A stretch of DNA of 64,000 bases, from contig NC_066528.1 of assembly GCF_024679095.1 (NCBI RefSeq), positions 15,549,515 to 15,613,514 on the forward strand, written 5' to 3'. Below, in pieces: positions 11,250 to 24,031 of the stretch. Each line of letters begins with the position of its first letter. Position 1 is the first letter of the stretch. The translations under genes and the position numbers were made by a program. The stretch is from Eriocheir sinensis (lineage: Eukaryota; Arthropoda; Malacostraca; Decapoda; Varunidae). A model generated the notes under the pieces. That model had not been told where the DNA came from. It made no database searches and saw only the letters and a list, made by a program, of their open reading frames with translations.

Positions 11250-11766
11250 GGGTTAGGTTAGGTTGGGTAGGTCAGGTTGGGTTGGGTTGGTTAAGTTAGG
11301 TTGGGTAGGTTTGGTTGAGTAGGTTAGGCTAGGTTAGGTTGGGTAGGTTAGGTTGGGTTGGGTTGGGTAGGTTAGGTTAGGTTAGGTTAGGTTGGGTTGG
11401 GTTGGGTTGGGTAGGTTAGGTTAGGTTAGGTTGGGTTGGGTTGGGTTGGGTAGGTTAGGTTGGGTTGGGTAGGTTAGGTTAGGTTAGGTTGGGTAGGTTA
11501 GGTTGGGTTGGGTTGGGTAGGTTAGGTTAGGTTAGGTTAGGTTGGGTTGGGTTGAGTAGCTTAAGTTAGGTTGGGTTGGGTAGGTTAGGGTAGGTTAGGT
11601 TAGGTTAGTTTAGGTTAGGTTGGGTTGGGTTGGGTAGCTTAAGTTAGGTTAGGTTGGGTTGGATAGGTTAAGTTAGGTTAAGTTGGGTTGGGTAGGTTAG
11701 GATTAGGTTAGGTTGGGTAGGTTAGGATTAGGTTAAGTTGGGTTGGGTAGGTTAAGTTAGGTTGAT
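11250..11766 (+). repeat. interstitial TTAGG-type telomere-like tract
   Basis: About 515 bases of GGTTA with TTGGG and GTAGG variants, in register with the arthropod telomere repeat TTAGG. It starts about 125 bases beyond the amylase-like stop codon. Unique sequence on both sides shows it is internal. Confidence 0.85.
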
Positions 11767-11890
11767 TATTATTGACCATTTGATTTTGTAATGTTTAGGG
11801 CAGAGCTGATTAAGCACAAAAGATCTGAAATTATCTTGAGGTAGAGAATAAAGATAAAACATAGATGGATAATTTACTGAGTGCAGCCAA

Positions 11891-12149
11891 TCAAGGAAAA
11901 CTGTCAATGATGCAGTCCCCTCGATCATAGTGGAAGACATTGATGTGGCCGCACTTAGCAATGTGACTTGTGGCAGAGAAGGGCGAGGGTCCACCAGCAG
12001 TCCCTAAACACACCTCCTGGGCCACCTCCTCCTCCAGCCCTGAAAACTGCCCCGCGTCCCCACTCAGCCAGCCCTTGACCACGAACCAGCCATTGTAGGT
12101 CAGGGAGCAGTCGAGGTCAATGTCCAGCATCCAGTAGGCCTCACCGTAC
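11891..12149 (-). CDS. amylase-like exon 16 (last): end of second C-terminal module
   Basis: Starts [14 protein letters not shown], contains GWFVVKGW, and ends with [15 protein letters not shown] and TGA. It is joined in phase 2 after an AAG acceptor. I see no AATAAA in the next 120 bases. Confidence 0.85.
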
Positions 12150-15100
12150 CTTCAGGAGTTAGGAGGGAGTCAGGATTTGGGTGATGAAGAATAGTTAAGT
12201 TAATGGACGTGTGTGGTTGACATAATGAGCGGTAATTGAGTTTCTATAGTTGAGTGGTGAAGAATCCTTGTAATTGATCTGGTTGTTGATGGAATGAGTG
12301 GTGGGAGTGAGTTACCATTTTAACAGTGAAGGATAGTAAAGTTAATCTGGTTGTTGGTCGAATGAGAGATTGAAGTGAGTTACCATTTGAACAGTGAAGG
12401 ATAGTAAAGTTAATTTGGTTGTTGACTGAATGAGTGACAGGAGTGATCGAGTTACTATTTGAGTGATGGGAGTGAGTTGATTATTACTGAACTGATTAAG
12501 ACACATTAAAGGTAGTAATCTCCTTGTTACCCAGATGATCTTGTGTTGTGAGTTCCTATTTTAGCGGTGAAGAATAATAAAGTTAATCTGTTGTTGAAGG
12601 AATGAGAGTAGTAAAGTTAATTTGGTTGCTGACAGAATGAGTAACAGAAGTGAGTTTAAGGTAGTAATCTCCTTGTTACCCAAATGATCTTGTGTTGTGA
12701 GTAACCAGCCTGATGTAGAAGGCCTCCCAAACTCACTCAGCCAGGGGGGAACCTCTTTGGCCAACTGGTTAAGGAGTGACTTTCCCATCTAGCCAATCAC
12801 AGGTTCGATTTCTGGCACCAGTAAAACCAATTCCAGGTCTGGATTAATTTCTGAAGTGTTTCGTGACATTCAGAGATCGTGTAGAGGTGTGATACAGTGA
12901 AATTCAGTGGCATTACACTTTGGCAATGCGCATTCATCTACATAGCTCTGTCTGAGGAGAGGGCAGACAGGAATAGATGTACAGCTTGGACTCACGTGTT
13001 TAGGGCCTGGTATCCATCTGAGCCAGGAACATTAGTGGTCCAGGCGGAGGGGCTGCCATGCGCTGGTTGACCCAAATGGAGACCTTGCCCCACCTCAGCC
13101 CCATGCCAGTCCAGGAAGTTGTCATTGACCCGCCAGTCATTGTAGCTGGAGTAGTGGGATGATGACCCCAGAGAACGCGTGGTGATGGGCAGGGAGCACA
13201 GGTCACTGCTTGCGTCACCACTGCAGGCTGGAAATACATACACAGAAAGGGATGCTTGTGTGGTGCAGTCAAATTATTATCCTACAAATGAAGATAGTCA
13301 AGTGTCATGGGTGATTGGTACCATTAAACAGTGTGAAACTTGAATTTGTGAAAGTTAAGGTATTGTACAGTGACTTCCCCGATGCTGAAAAGCCGTCCAG
13401 ACCCACTTAGCTCTGTGGCACCTCCGTAGCTGACTGGTTAAAGTGGTGGCTTCCTGTCTGGCTGGTTCCTAGTGGCAAAAAATATTTCCCTCTATCTAGA
13501 CTGGATCAATTTCTCATGTTATGTTATACCGAGATGCCTTGTGTTTATGATGGGAAGTGTCTCCCATTACACTGGTGGCAGGGGTGGGATCCTCTCCTGC
13601 TGCTGAGTTTCCACTGTGTTGGGGTGAGGAAGATGGGTGGCTCAGTCTCTCAGAGGAGTTGAAAATGTTAGATGAGTAACTTATTGAATAAACACAGAAA
13701 TTGATCTGAATTAGAGGAGAAACTTGCATGTATAGTGACCAACCCAGTGTGGAAAAATGCAGCCCGTCCCATCTGTCTAGTCTAGTCACGGGTTCAATCC
13801 CTGGAGTCGGAACCTTATTTTCCGCCTCTCCAGACCAGATCACTCCCTCACACACCTGGCATGTCATCCGAGCCTCCCAGCAGGAACACATCTTGTCCCA
13901 CCACAGTGTGTTGCTCGATGAACACCACCGTCCGCTGCACATCAGGGCCGTCCGTTGAGCCTGTGACTGTGCTGCCACCACTAGGGGTTGTGCTGGCAGC
14001 CGTGGTGGTGGTGGGGAAGGGTTCTATGAAGCACTGGCCTTCATTCCAGGTGAAGATGTTGATGTAGCCGCACCTGGGTTGTGGGAGGAAGAAGAGGAGT
14101 ATAGAAGAAGTACAGAAGGATAGGAAGAAATAGGATGAAGAGAAAAAGGAGTTCACAGGAGAGGAAGAGAGGAAGGTGTAGAAGGGAGAGGAGAAAGAGG
14201 AGGAGCATAGAAGCGCAGGAGAGGAAGAAAGTGAAGGAGGAGAAGGAAAACGTAGCGGAAGATATGAAAGAAAGTGAAAGAGGAAGAGGAGAAAGAGAAG
14301 GAACAAGAAGTACAGGAGAAGGAGAAGGAGGAGGAAGAGAGGAAGGAGGTGAAGGAAGAGGAGAAAGAGGAGTAACAAGAAGTCCAGGAGAGGCAGAAAG
14401 TTGAGGAGGAGAAGGAGAAAGAGGAGGAAGAGAGGAAGGGAGAGGAGAAAGCAATTAGGTTCAGGTGTGAATTCATATCAGTGTAGAAATGTGATAACCA
14501 GTGCAGCAATACACTGAAGGTCTATAAATTGTACAGTATATTTGCTTATCATGTTTTTTTGCTTTTAATTCACGTGATCTTAGCAGGAGATATGTGAGGT
14601 GTTACTGTAGCTATAGTGGGTAATACTATAGGTTGGTATTATGACACTTTCGTTTCTCATATCAGCTATTTATAAATGTCAAAGAGGGGGTCAGTCGGGT
14701 TCTAATGAGTGTTTCTTCAGGTTCATGGTACAGAAGAAGGGTCATACTACAACCAGGGTCATAAAACTACTCCTGTAAATACCCACAGCTCATACACAAG
14801 CCTTGTCAAATATGTGTTCTTGGGCAGTGAAATGTCCTGTAATGTGATCCTATAGTCTGCAATGTGCTTATTTAAAAGTAAACACCTCTCACATCCGAGG
14901 CACCCTGAAATCACCTGAGGGAAGGGTTAGAAAAAGGAAATTCATGTTTTACGAAATTTGCAAAAGATAAAACTAATGAGTAGGCTTTGTTGTTTTGATA
15001 TGTTTTTGCCGCAAGCTAATTCCTTTACTGCAAAAAAAAATTATCTTCAACCCTGACTGATGTTCTCGTTGCAGGATCCACACACCTCGCCTTGTGGTTT

Positions 15101-18100
15101 GTGGACGTGGATGGAGCAATGCCGCCCACCTGCCCTCCGCACCCCCCTTGATGGATGTCCAGCTCCCAGCCTGTGTAGCCGCCAGCGAACTCCAGCCACC
15201 CCTTCACCTCAAACCAGCCCCCTTCGTCTGTGTTGGTGCAGTCCATCTCAAAGTCCATCATCCAGTAGTCCTCGCCATAGCTGTGGAAGAGAGAAGGAAA
15301 GTGAGTTCATATGCTTGTGTAACTATTTCTTCTTCTTTTTATCTTCTTTTTCTTCTTCTGCTTCTTCGATTAACCCGGTAGCAACGACGGGCCAAATTTG
15401 TGGCTTTACCGTGTAGCAGCGACGGGCCAAATTTGTGGCTTTACCATGTAGCAGCGACGGGCCAAATTTGTGGCTTTACCGTGTAGCAGCGACGGGCCAA
15501 ATTTGTGGCTTTACCGTGTAGCAGCGACGGGCCAAATTTGTGGCTTTACCGTGTAGCAGCAACGGGCCAAATTTGTGGCTTTACCGTGTAGCAGCGATGG
15601 GCCAAATTTGTGGCTTTACCGTGTAGCAGCGACGGGCCAAATTTGTGGCTTTACCGTGTAGCAGCGACGGGCCAAATTTGTGGCTTTACCGTGTAGCAGC
15701 GACGGGCCAAATTTGTGCCATGATATAAACCCCCCAAAATAGATGATACATAATCTGATCACAAATGCTTTGATATATATTATGAAATGGTTTGTGTGAG
15801 GGGTGATTTTTTCTCATTTTTCTTGCTTGGAGGGACCATTAAGAAACATGATCCCCGCTGCTATACTGGGTTAATGTCCTTATTCTGCTTCATGGGGTTG
15901 GATGGGTTTTGAGTCTCTCCCACTCCTGATCACAGACTCTCCTTTACTCTCCTGTTCTCCATTCTCTGTGACTATTTCTCTCTTAGGTATTCAATCATTG
16001 TTACCCACCTCCTCCTCCTCCTCCTCCTCCTCTTCTTCTTCTTCTTCCTTTTTCTTTCTCTCCTGCTTCTCCTCCTTTCCTCCTTTCTTTCTCCTCCTTT
16101 TCTCCTTGTCTTCCTTTCTCTCTCTTCCTCCTCCTCCTTTCCTTCTCCTCCTCCTCTTCCTTTCCCTCTCCTCTTTCTGTCTCTCTCCTTCTCTTCCTTT
16201 CCCTCACCTCCTCTTCCTTTCCCTCACCTCCTCTTCCTTTCCCTCACCTCCTCTTCCTTTCCCTCACCTCCTCTTCCTTTCCCTCTCCTCCTCCTCCTCT
16301 TCCTTTCCCTCTCCTCCTTTTCCTTTCCCTCATTTCCTCCCCCGCCTCCTCCTCCTTTCTCCTCTTCCTCCTTTCTCCTCCTCCTCCTCCTCCATACTCA
16401 CACATTCAGCTCCTGGTAGCCATCAACACCTGGCTGGTTCGTGGTCCAGGCCATGGGTGAACCAGAGGCCGGGGTGCCCTGGTACAGCCCCTGGCCTGCC
16501 TCTGCGCCGAACCAGTCGAGGTGGTCATCGCCTTGCCTCCAGCCGTCGTACTTGGCGAAGTTTGCCGTTGACCCGAGGGACAGAAGGGTGAAGGGCAAGG
16601 CACAGGTGTCTGTCTCTGCCGGTGGGCCACACTCTGGAAGGATGGATGAGTGTGTGTGTGTGGGTAGATTAGGGTAGGAAGGAAGTATATTTGTGTGTGT
16701 GTTAGGGTATATAAGATGAGGAAGAAGGAATATTTAACCCCTTGACTGCGGATTTCCTACAAGAAGACATCACCAAGCTACAGGAGTGGAGCAAAAAGTG
16801 GCTGCTACAATTTAGTGAAGAAAAATGTAAAGTCCTGCACCTTGGGAGGAGAAATCCAGCATACCAATACCACATGGGAAACACTCCACTATCCACCACA
16901 GAGGCAGAGAAAGACCTGGGAGCATATGTTACCAGGTTACCAGTGAAGGGGAAATCCGTGCCAATTGCAGCGGACGAGTGAAGAAAAACCGAGATGGAAG
17001 ATTGAAGAGTAGGAGAATGAGCATGAAGTACAGGCCAGGAAGTAAATCCCCAATCCCTGAGACTACTCCGAGCAAGACTCCATCCAGGCACCATTCACAT
17101 TTTAACCCGGTAGCAGCGACGGGCCAAATTTGTGGCTTTACCGTGTAGCAGCGACGGGCCAAATTTGTGGCTTTACCGTGTAGCAGCGACGGGCCAAATT
17201 TGTGCCATGATATAAACCCCCCAAAATAGATGATGCATAAACTGATCACAAATGCTTTGATATATATTAAGAAATGGTTTGTGTGAGTGATGATTTTTTT
17301 CTCATTTTTCTCGCTTAGAGGGACCATTAAGAAACATGATCCCTGCTGCTACCGGGTTAAGCAACTCTTGGAAGAATCTATGAACTTGCTCAAACCACGT
17401 CCTTTATGTGCGTCCCCTCGGCCTCCTCCACCCAGCATATCAGCTAACATTAACAACCCAGTGAGGAGGTCGACTTAGGGGTAGCGTACCACTTGATCTA
17501 ATAGCTAAGGTTGGCGATGTTTTGGGGTAGTATAAGATTTTCTGCAGTTAATTTCTCTACCAGTGAGATAATGGCTGCTTTCTCTACCTCTACTGCCTCC
17601 TCCTCCTCCTCCTCTCTTCCTCTTGCTTTTCTTTCCTCCTCCTCCTCTTCTTCCTTTCCTTCTCCTCCTCCACCTCTGCCTCCTCTTTCTCTCCCCATCT
17701 TTCTTTCCTCCTCCTTCTCCTCCTTTCCTCCTCTTCTTCCTTTCCTCCTCCTCCTCCTCCTCCTCTTCCTTACCCGGGTGTGTTTCCTCGTTAATTCCTC
17801 CCCTCAGGAACACATACTGGCTGTCATACACTTTTTTCTTCATGAAAATTACGGTTCTCTTGATAGGCGACTCGGTGGTGGAGGTGGTAGAGAATTCTGT
17901 GGAGTTGTTTGTGGTGTCGTCTGTGGTGTCTGTGGTGTCTGTGTAGTCTGTTGTGTCTGTGTAGTTTGTGGTGTCGTCTGTGGTGTCTGTGTAGTTTGTG
18001 GTGTCGTCTGTGGTGTCTGTGAAGTCTGTCGTGTCTGTGTAAGAATCTGTGGAGTAGTCTGTGGCTATGTCTGTCTCTGTGGTGGTTTCATATGAGGAGT

Positions 18101-21100
18101 AATAGTAGTCTGTTGTGGAGGAGTCTGTGTAGTCTGTGGTGGAGGCTCTATCTGTAGTGGAAGAGTCTGTGGAGTAGTTGGTAGTCATCGCTGTGTCTGT
18201 TGTGTCGTCAGTAGTAACCTCTGTGTCTGTGAAGTAGTCTGTGGTGGTTTCTGTGTCCGTGGTGGAGGCTGTTGTGCCGGAGGGGAAGGCAGTGTCAGTG
18301 GAGGTCTCTGAAGGCTCTGTGGTGACTTCCTCGGTGGTGGTGAAGACGTCCGTGGTGTTGGTTGACTCCAGAGGTCCTTGGCAACAGAGAGAGGAGGGCA
18401 GTGGTTAGGCACATCGGAAATATAATGTTTGTGGATGTGGTTGGTATTTTTGTGGTCTTGCTTTTTAATGCAGAGGAAAGAGCTCGAGTGCAGAACATCG
18501 GCACCACTACTACAAAAGCCAATGAGAGCTTCAGTTTGCTTCACATTCCAGCCAAGAGGAGAGAGACTTAAAGCTGTATTTCAGTGATCTTTTGTTTTAG
18601 TTACACGAGTTTTCTGAGTTTTCATTATAGTTTTCTTTTTTTTTTATGCCCCTGAACTGTCTCCTCTGCTGTAAAAAAGAAGTATATAATTACACACTCC
18701 CTTCTTTAGCACAACTAAGACTGTACGGCAATTTTAAAGAACTGTAGGAGTCTTTAAAGAGCAGTGTGATGATGACAAGGAAGAGAGATTTAAATTTGTA
18801 TACACTTATTATTCTGCGGACGATGAGAAAGAAATTATTAAAATGTCCCTTATTGACGAGAGAGAGAGAGAGAGAGAGAGATGGGATAACATTGAAAAAG
18901 GCCTTTGTTCTGTATAGTGGATGAGTTAGTGATGGCTGTTGATGATGATGATGATGATGATGAGAGGTGGAAGGAGGACAATGAAAAAGGCCTTGTTCTA
19001 TAGCAGATTATAATGATGATGATGATGAGGTTAACCCAGTAGCAGCGGGGATCACGTTTCTTAATGGTCCCTCTAAGCGAGAAAAATGAGAAAAAATCAC
19101 CCCTCACACAAACCATTTCATAATACATATCAAAGCATTTGCGATCAGATTATGTATCATCTATTTTGGGGGGTTTATATCATGGCACAAATTTGGCCTG
19201 TCGCTGCTACACGGTAAAGCCACAAATTTAGCCTGTCGCTGCTACACGGTAAAGCCACAAATTTGGCCTGTCGCTGCTACACGGTAAAGCCACAAATTTA
19301 GCCTGTCGCTGCTACACGGTAAAGCCACAAATTTAGCCTGTCGCTGCTACACAGTAAAGCCACAAATTTAGCCTGTCGCTGCTACACGGTAAAGCCACAA
19401 ATTTAGCCTGTCGCTGCTACACGGTAAAGCCACAAATTTGGCCTGTCGCTGCTACACGGTAAAGCCACAAATTTAGCCTGTCGCTGCTACACGGTAAAGC
19501 CACAAATTTGGCCTGTCGCTGCTACACGGTAAAGCCACAAATTTGGCCTGTCGCTGCTACACGGTAAAGCCACAAATTTAGCCTGTCGCTGCTACACGGT
19601 AAAGCCACAAATTTAGCCTGTCGCTGCTACACGGTAAAGCCACAAATTTAGCCTGTCGCTGCTACACGGTAAAGCCACAAATTTAGCCTGTCGCTGCTAC
19701 ACGGTAAAGCCACAAATTTGGCCTGTCGCTGCTACACGGTAAAGCCACAAATTTAGCCTGTCGCTGCTACCGGGTTAAGTTTATCTGGAAGGAGGACATT
19801 GAGAAACACCTTTGTTCTACAGCAGCGATGAGTAATGACGATGACCTCGCTTACAGATGACACGACTGACACTCACCACACCCGACGCAGTAGGCAACGA
19901 AGGGCACGGCAGTGTTGTTGATGGTGACCCGAGCTGTGCCGTCGACCTCCACAACCAGCGTCTCCTCCCACCCACCCACCACCTCCCAGTACTCACCCGG
20001 GGGCAGGCCTGAGGGTAAGTAGCAGCCGTTAGTAATACTAGTAGTGGTAGTAGTTCGTGAGTAGTTTTTATTTACAGCAAAGGAAGTACAAGTATATAGT
20101 TCAAGGGCAGAAAAAAAGGAGACAAAAAAAGCCAGCTAGTAAGTGAAGGAAGCAGTCCAAGGGCAAAAAAAAAAGGAAAATAATGAAAAAAAGCCCGCTG
20201 CTCAAATCACTACTCCTATTAAAAGCCCAAAGACATGATCATTAGAAGTAGTTAGTAGCAGTACCAGAAGTAATATCTTTCTGGTAAGGGAATGATAGCA
20301 ACAGAGACCCCTATGTAGCATTTTCCCTGCTGTAATCTTTTCCACAAACCACTTTTCATCGTCAAAGTAGAAAGTTATTTAGATACATTTGACCCTCATT
20401 TGGCTAACCACTATTTCCTGGCTATCAAAATCTCCCGACCAATCAGCTCCCATAGCCTTGGAAGAGGGGGCGGGGCTACTCGGCTGACTTATGGCTATAT
20501 TTCCTAAACATTTTGGCGTCTAAGCACACACAGTTAACGAGGCTTTCACAGGAGTTTTGAAAAATTTCCTGGGTGGTTTTTATGACATTGGTGGAGGCTT
20601 TGGTGGTCGTCCGTACCGTGAACCTCGAAACGCACTCATAACCTAATTGATCACCTTTATGGCCTTTGAAAATAATTGACGTGAGAGGCGGAGAAGCGTC
20701 GGAGAATACTGAACTTAGAGCATGGCAACTTATTTATTAAAGGGGGTATTGCACTGGGCAAATTTTCCGTAGATCTTCAGTCAAACCATGATTTCCGCTG
20801 GCGTGGTTCTCATTTGTTTCTTGTTATTGCTGCTGATGATGAGGGTGAGTAATACCGTCGTCCTTAGTGAAATCTACCGTAGCTTTGGAAGATCGTGGAC
20901 GCGTCAGAAAACCACGGAAATATGAGAACCACACCAGCGGAAATCGTGGTTTGACTTAAGATCCACGGAAGGTTTGCCCAGTGTAATAGCCCCTTTAAGT
21001 GACAAGTTGTGGTCTGCATCTTACCTGTGTCAATGAGTTCATCCATGAGGCCGTCGGGACTCATGACAAAGAGGCCGATGGATCCCCTATTGAGCACCAC

Positions 21101-21274
21101 CGCCCCCGAACTCACCACCTCAAACCTCGACCTGTTGGTATCGGCCACAGCATTGCGGAACTCCACCTGGGATAGGAAGCAAGCAGGGTCGGCAAAAAAG
21201 TATCGAACACCCTTGGGTCGATTGAATAAACTTTAGGGTTGATTTTCCATTCCAGTTGTATAAGGTGAGTAAAT

Positions 21275-21328
<54 letters not shown>

Positions 21329-21365
21329 AGGCTTGTGTTTGTGCATTTTTGAACATGTATAGTGG

Positions 21366-21408
<43 letters not shown>

Positions 21409-23255
21409 GAAGGTTGGGGGTGAAAACTTAAGACCTCTCTATCCAGAATTGACCCCTCTTTTGGGCACTCTATACTTTTTACTATATGCGAGCAACAGTT
21501 AGCAGGCTTTTTTTTTTTTTATCTTTTTGTTGCCCTTGAGTTTCTGTGCTGTAAAAAAAAATAAAAAAGCATCCTCTCACCATGTTAGCGATTGGTGACC
21601 AGCGATGCTCACACACCCAGCCGCCCTCACACCCCCCATCCATAGCGTTGGTGACGGGGAGGGTCGTGCCAGTGGTGGGGTCAGTCGGGGGTCCCTGGCT
21701 CGGGTCAGAGAAGGCGTAGCTGCTCATGACCCTCGCAGCACCGTAGTCGTCAGCAAGCATGAAAGCTGTTGCCATCTGGTACTCCCGTTGTGCCTCGTGA
21801 GTTAGCACCTCTGTGGAGTTTGAAAAGTGGAGTTACAAGTGGAGTTCCGAATGGCTCTGTCCTGGCACCCACACTACGTATTTCGGATTCACGTAAACAT
21901 CGCAGCAGGTGGAAGAGACGTGCAGTTATGCCAGCCTGTTTGTGGATGATGCTGAGGTTATGAGTGGACAAGACTGAGAAAATATAAGGAATGAAGGTTG
22001 CCCCCAGCCTGACAGATTGAATGTACAAGGACGAATGTGAAAAGTACGACTGTTATCTTTAATTCATAGTGTGAGAAACAGAGACAGACACAGACACAGA
22101 GACAGAGACAAAGAGACAAAAACAGACAGAAACAGAGACAAAGACAGACACACAGGAACAGAGAAAAGCAGAAACACACAGACACACACACACCTGAATC
22201 ATTGCTCCGCTGGGTAAGGTGACTGTCCACAAACACGAGAGCACTGCCCGGTGGAGCCATGGACAGCGAAGGGTCATATACCTCCTCAAGCTGCCAAAAG
22301 TCGTCTATGCCCATGGCCACCTGTTCCCCGTAGAGCTGCTCTGTTACCAAACCTGTGGGAAGGGATGATGCGAAATTGTCTTAAATATTTCTAAGCTGAG
22401 TCTGTCTTCATCATTGCTGCACGGTGTTTCATGATGCCAGATTGAACACAAGACTATCACTGCCGGTTTCGTCATCGTTTAATCTGCGTTCAGGATGATA
22501 TTGGTTCCTGCAGGCTATTTATAATCTTCTAAGACTATTACATACAACAACTACTACTAATATTATCTCTACTACTACTACTACTCCTTCCCTTCCCATC
22601 CCATATCTTCCCTCTACCTCTCCTTCCACCTCTCCTTCTTCCCTTCTCATATCCTCTCTCTCCTTCTTCCCTTCCTATATCCTCCCTCTCCCTCTCCTCC
22701 CTCCTCTCCTTCCCTTCTCATATCCTCCCTCCTAGTCCGGGAAATGCCCAAAACTCCTATGAAAGCCTTGTCGAATATGTGAACTTGGGCGACAAAATGT
22801 TTAGTAATGCGCCCCTGAGTCTCACCGATGCTGTAATAGTCCTCAGGAAGAATGGCGTCGCCCGGGGCCACCACGTCCTGGTAGAGGAGGGCCGGGGTGT
22901 CGGGGGGGAAGCCGGCACTCTCGCTCAGGTTGGTCAGCTGGCTCTGGATTTCTTGTAGGTGCTGGAAATTGACATAAACTTAGATGCTCAGACGATGCCA
23001 TACAGACCTTACGACCACTTCCTCAAGACACCTCTCCACCCGAAATTGATCTCCCTTTCGGCCACTCTTCACTTTTTTTTATTTTGTTGGAGCAGAAATT
23101 AGCGGGCCTTTTTTTCTACCCTTTTTTTTTTTGTTAGCCTTGAGCTGCTTCCTTGGCTATAAAAAAATGTATAGGTCTATATTCTTAAACATATCAGCCT
23201 CCCATTACGACTATTTTCCAAGGCCACAGAAGATTAATCAGGTTTCCACGGGCTG

Positions 23256-23289
<34 letters not shown>

Positions 23290-23991
23290 GTCACAATCAT
23301 TACCACCACAACCTCAGCTCACCTCAGGCCAGATATGTGAAGCAGCGTCAACCCTAAACCCTGCGACCCCATAGGAAAGCAGTTCATTGAGGTAATAGGC
23401 GATGATGAGCTGCAGCGGGTGCTTTCCTGTGGCTAGGTCAAGACGCCCCTCGAACCGACACTCCCTGACCTCGCTTGGGTCGTTGAAGGAGTTGACCAGA
23501 CCTGTTAAGAGGGTATAGGGTTAAATTCTTTGTTCAACTCCGATGTACCCTGCTCATAGGAATATATCATAGTCACCCTTGCTGTGTTGTTAATGTATCC
23601 AGGAATGTCTTTCTATACGTAGTTATTGATATCTATATAGTCATTGAGTATGTCTTAAGGATCTGTCAGGTATCAGGTTAGGTAAGAATAGGTTAGGTTA
23701 GGTTAGGTTAGGTTAAATTAGGTCAGGTCAGATTAGGTCACATAGGTTAGGTTAGGTTACGTTAGGTTAGGTCAGGCTAGGTCACGTTAGGTCAAGTTAG
23801 GTTACGTTAGGTTAGGTTAGGTTAGGTCAGGTTAGGTCAGGCTAGGTCACATTAGGTCAGGTTAGGTTAGGTCAGGTTAGGTTACATTAGGTTAGGTTAG
23901 GTTAGGTCAGGTTATGTCAGGTTAGGTTAGGTTAGGTCAGGTCTGTAATCTTCTAAACCAGCTACTACCACTAATTCTCCCCCTACTACTG

Positions 23992-24031
<40 letters not shown>

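Noticed and set aside
11250..11766. A true chromosome end
   Set aside because: Unique sequence and complete genes continue on both sides.
15370..15720. Regular 35-bp repeats that look like a CRISPR array
   Set aside because: The units are adjacent with no unique spacers, lie within TTAA-flanked inverted-repeat elements, and the DNA is eukaryotic.
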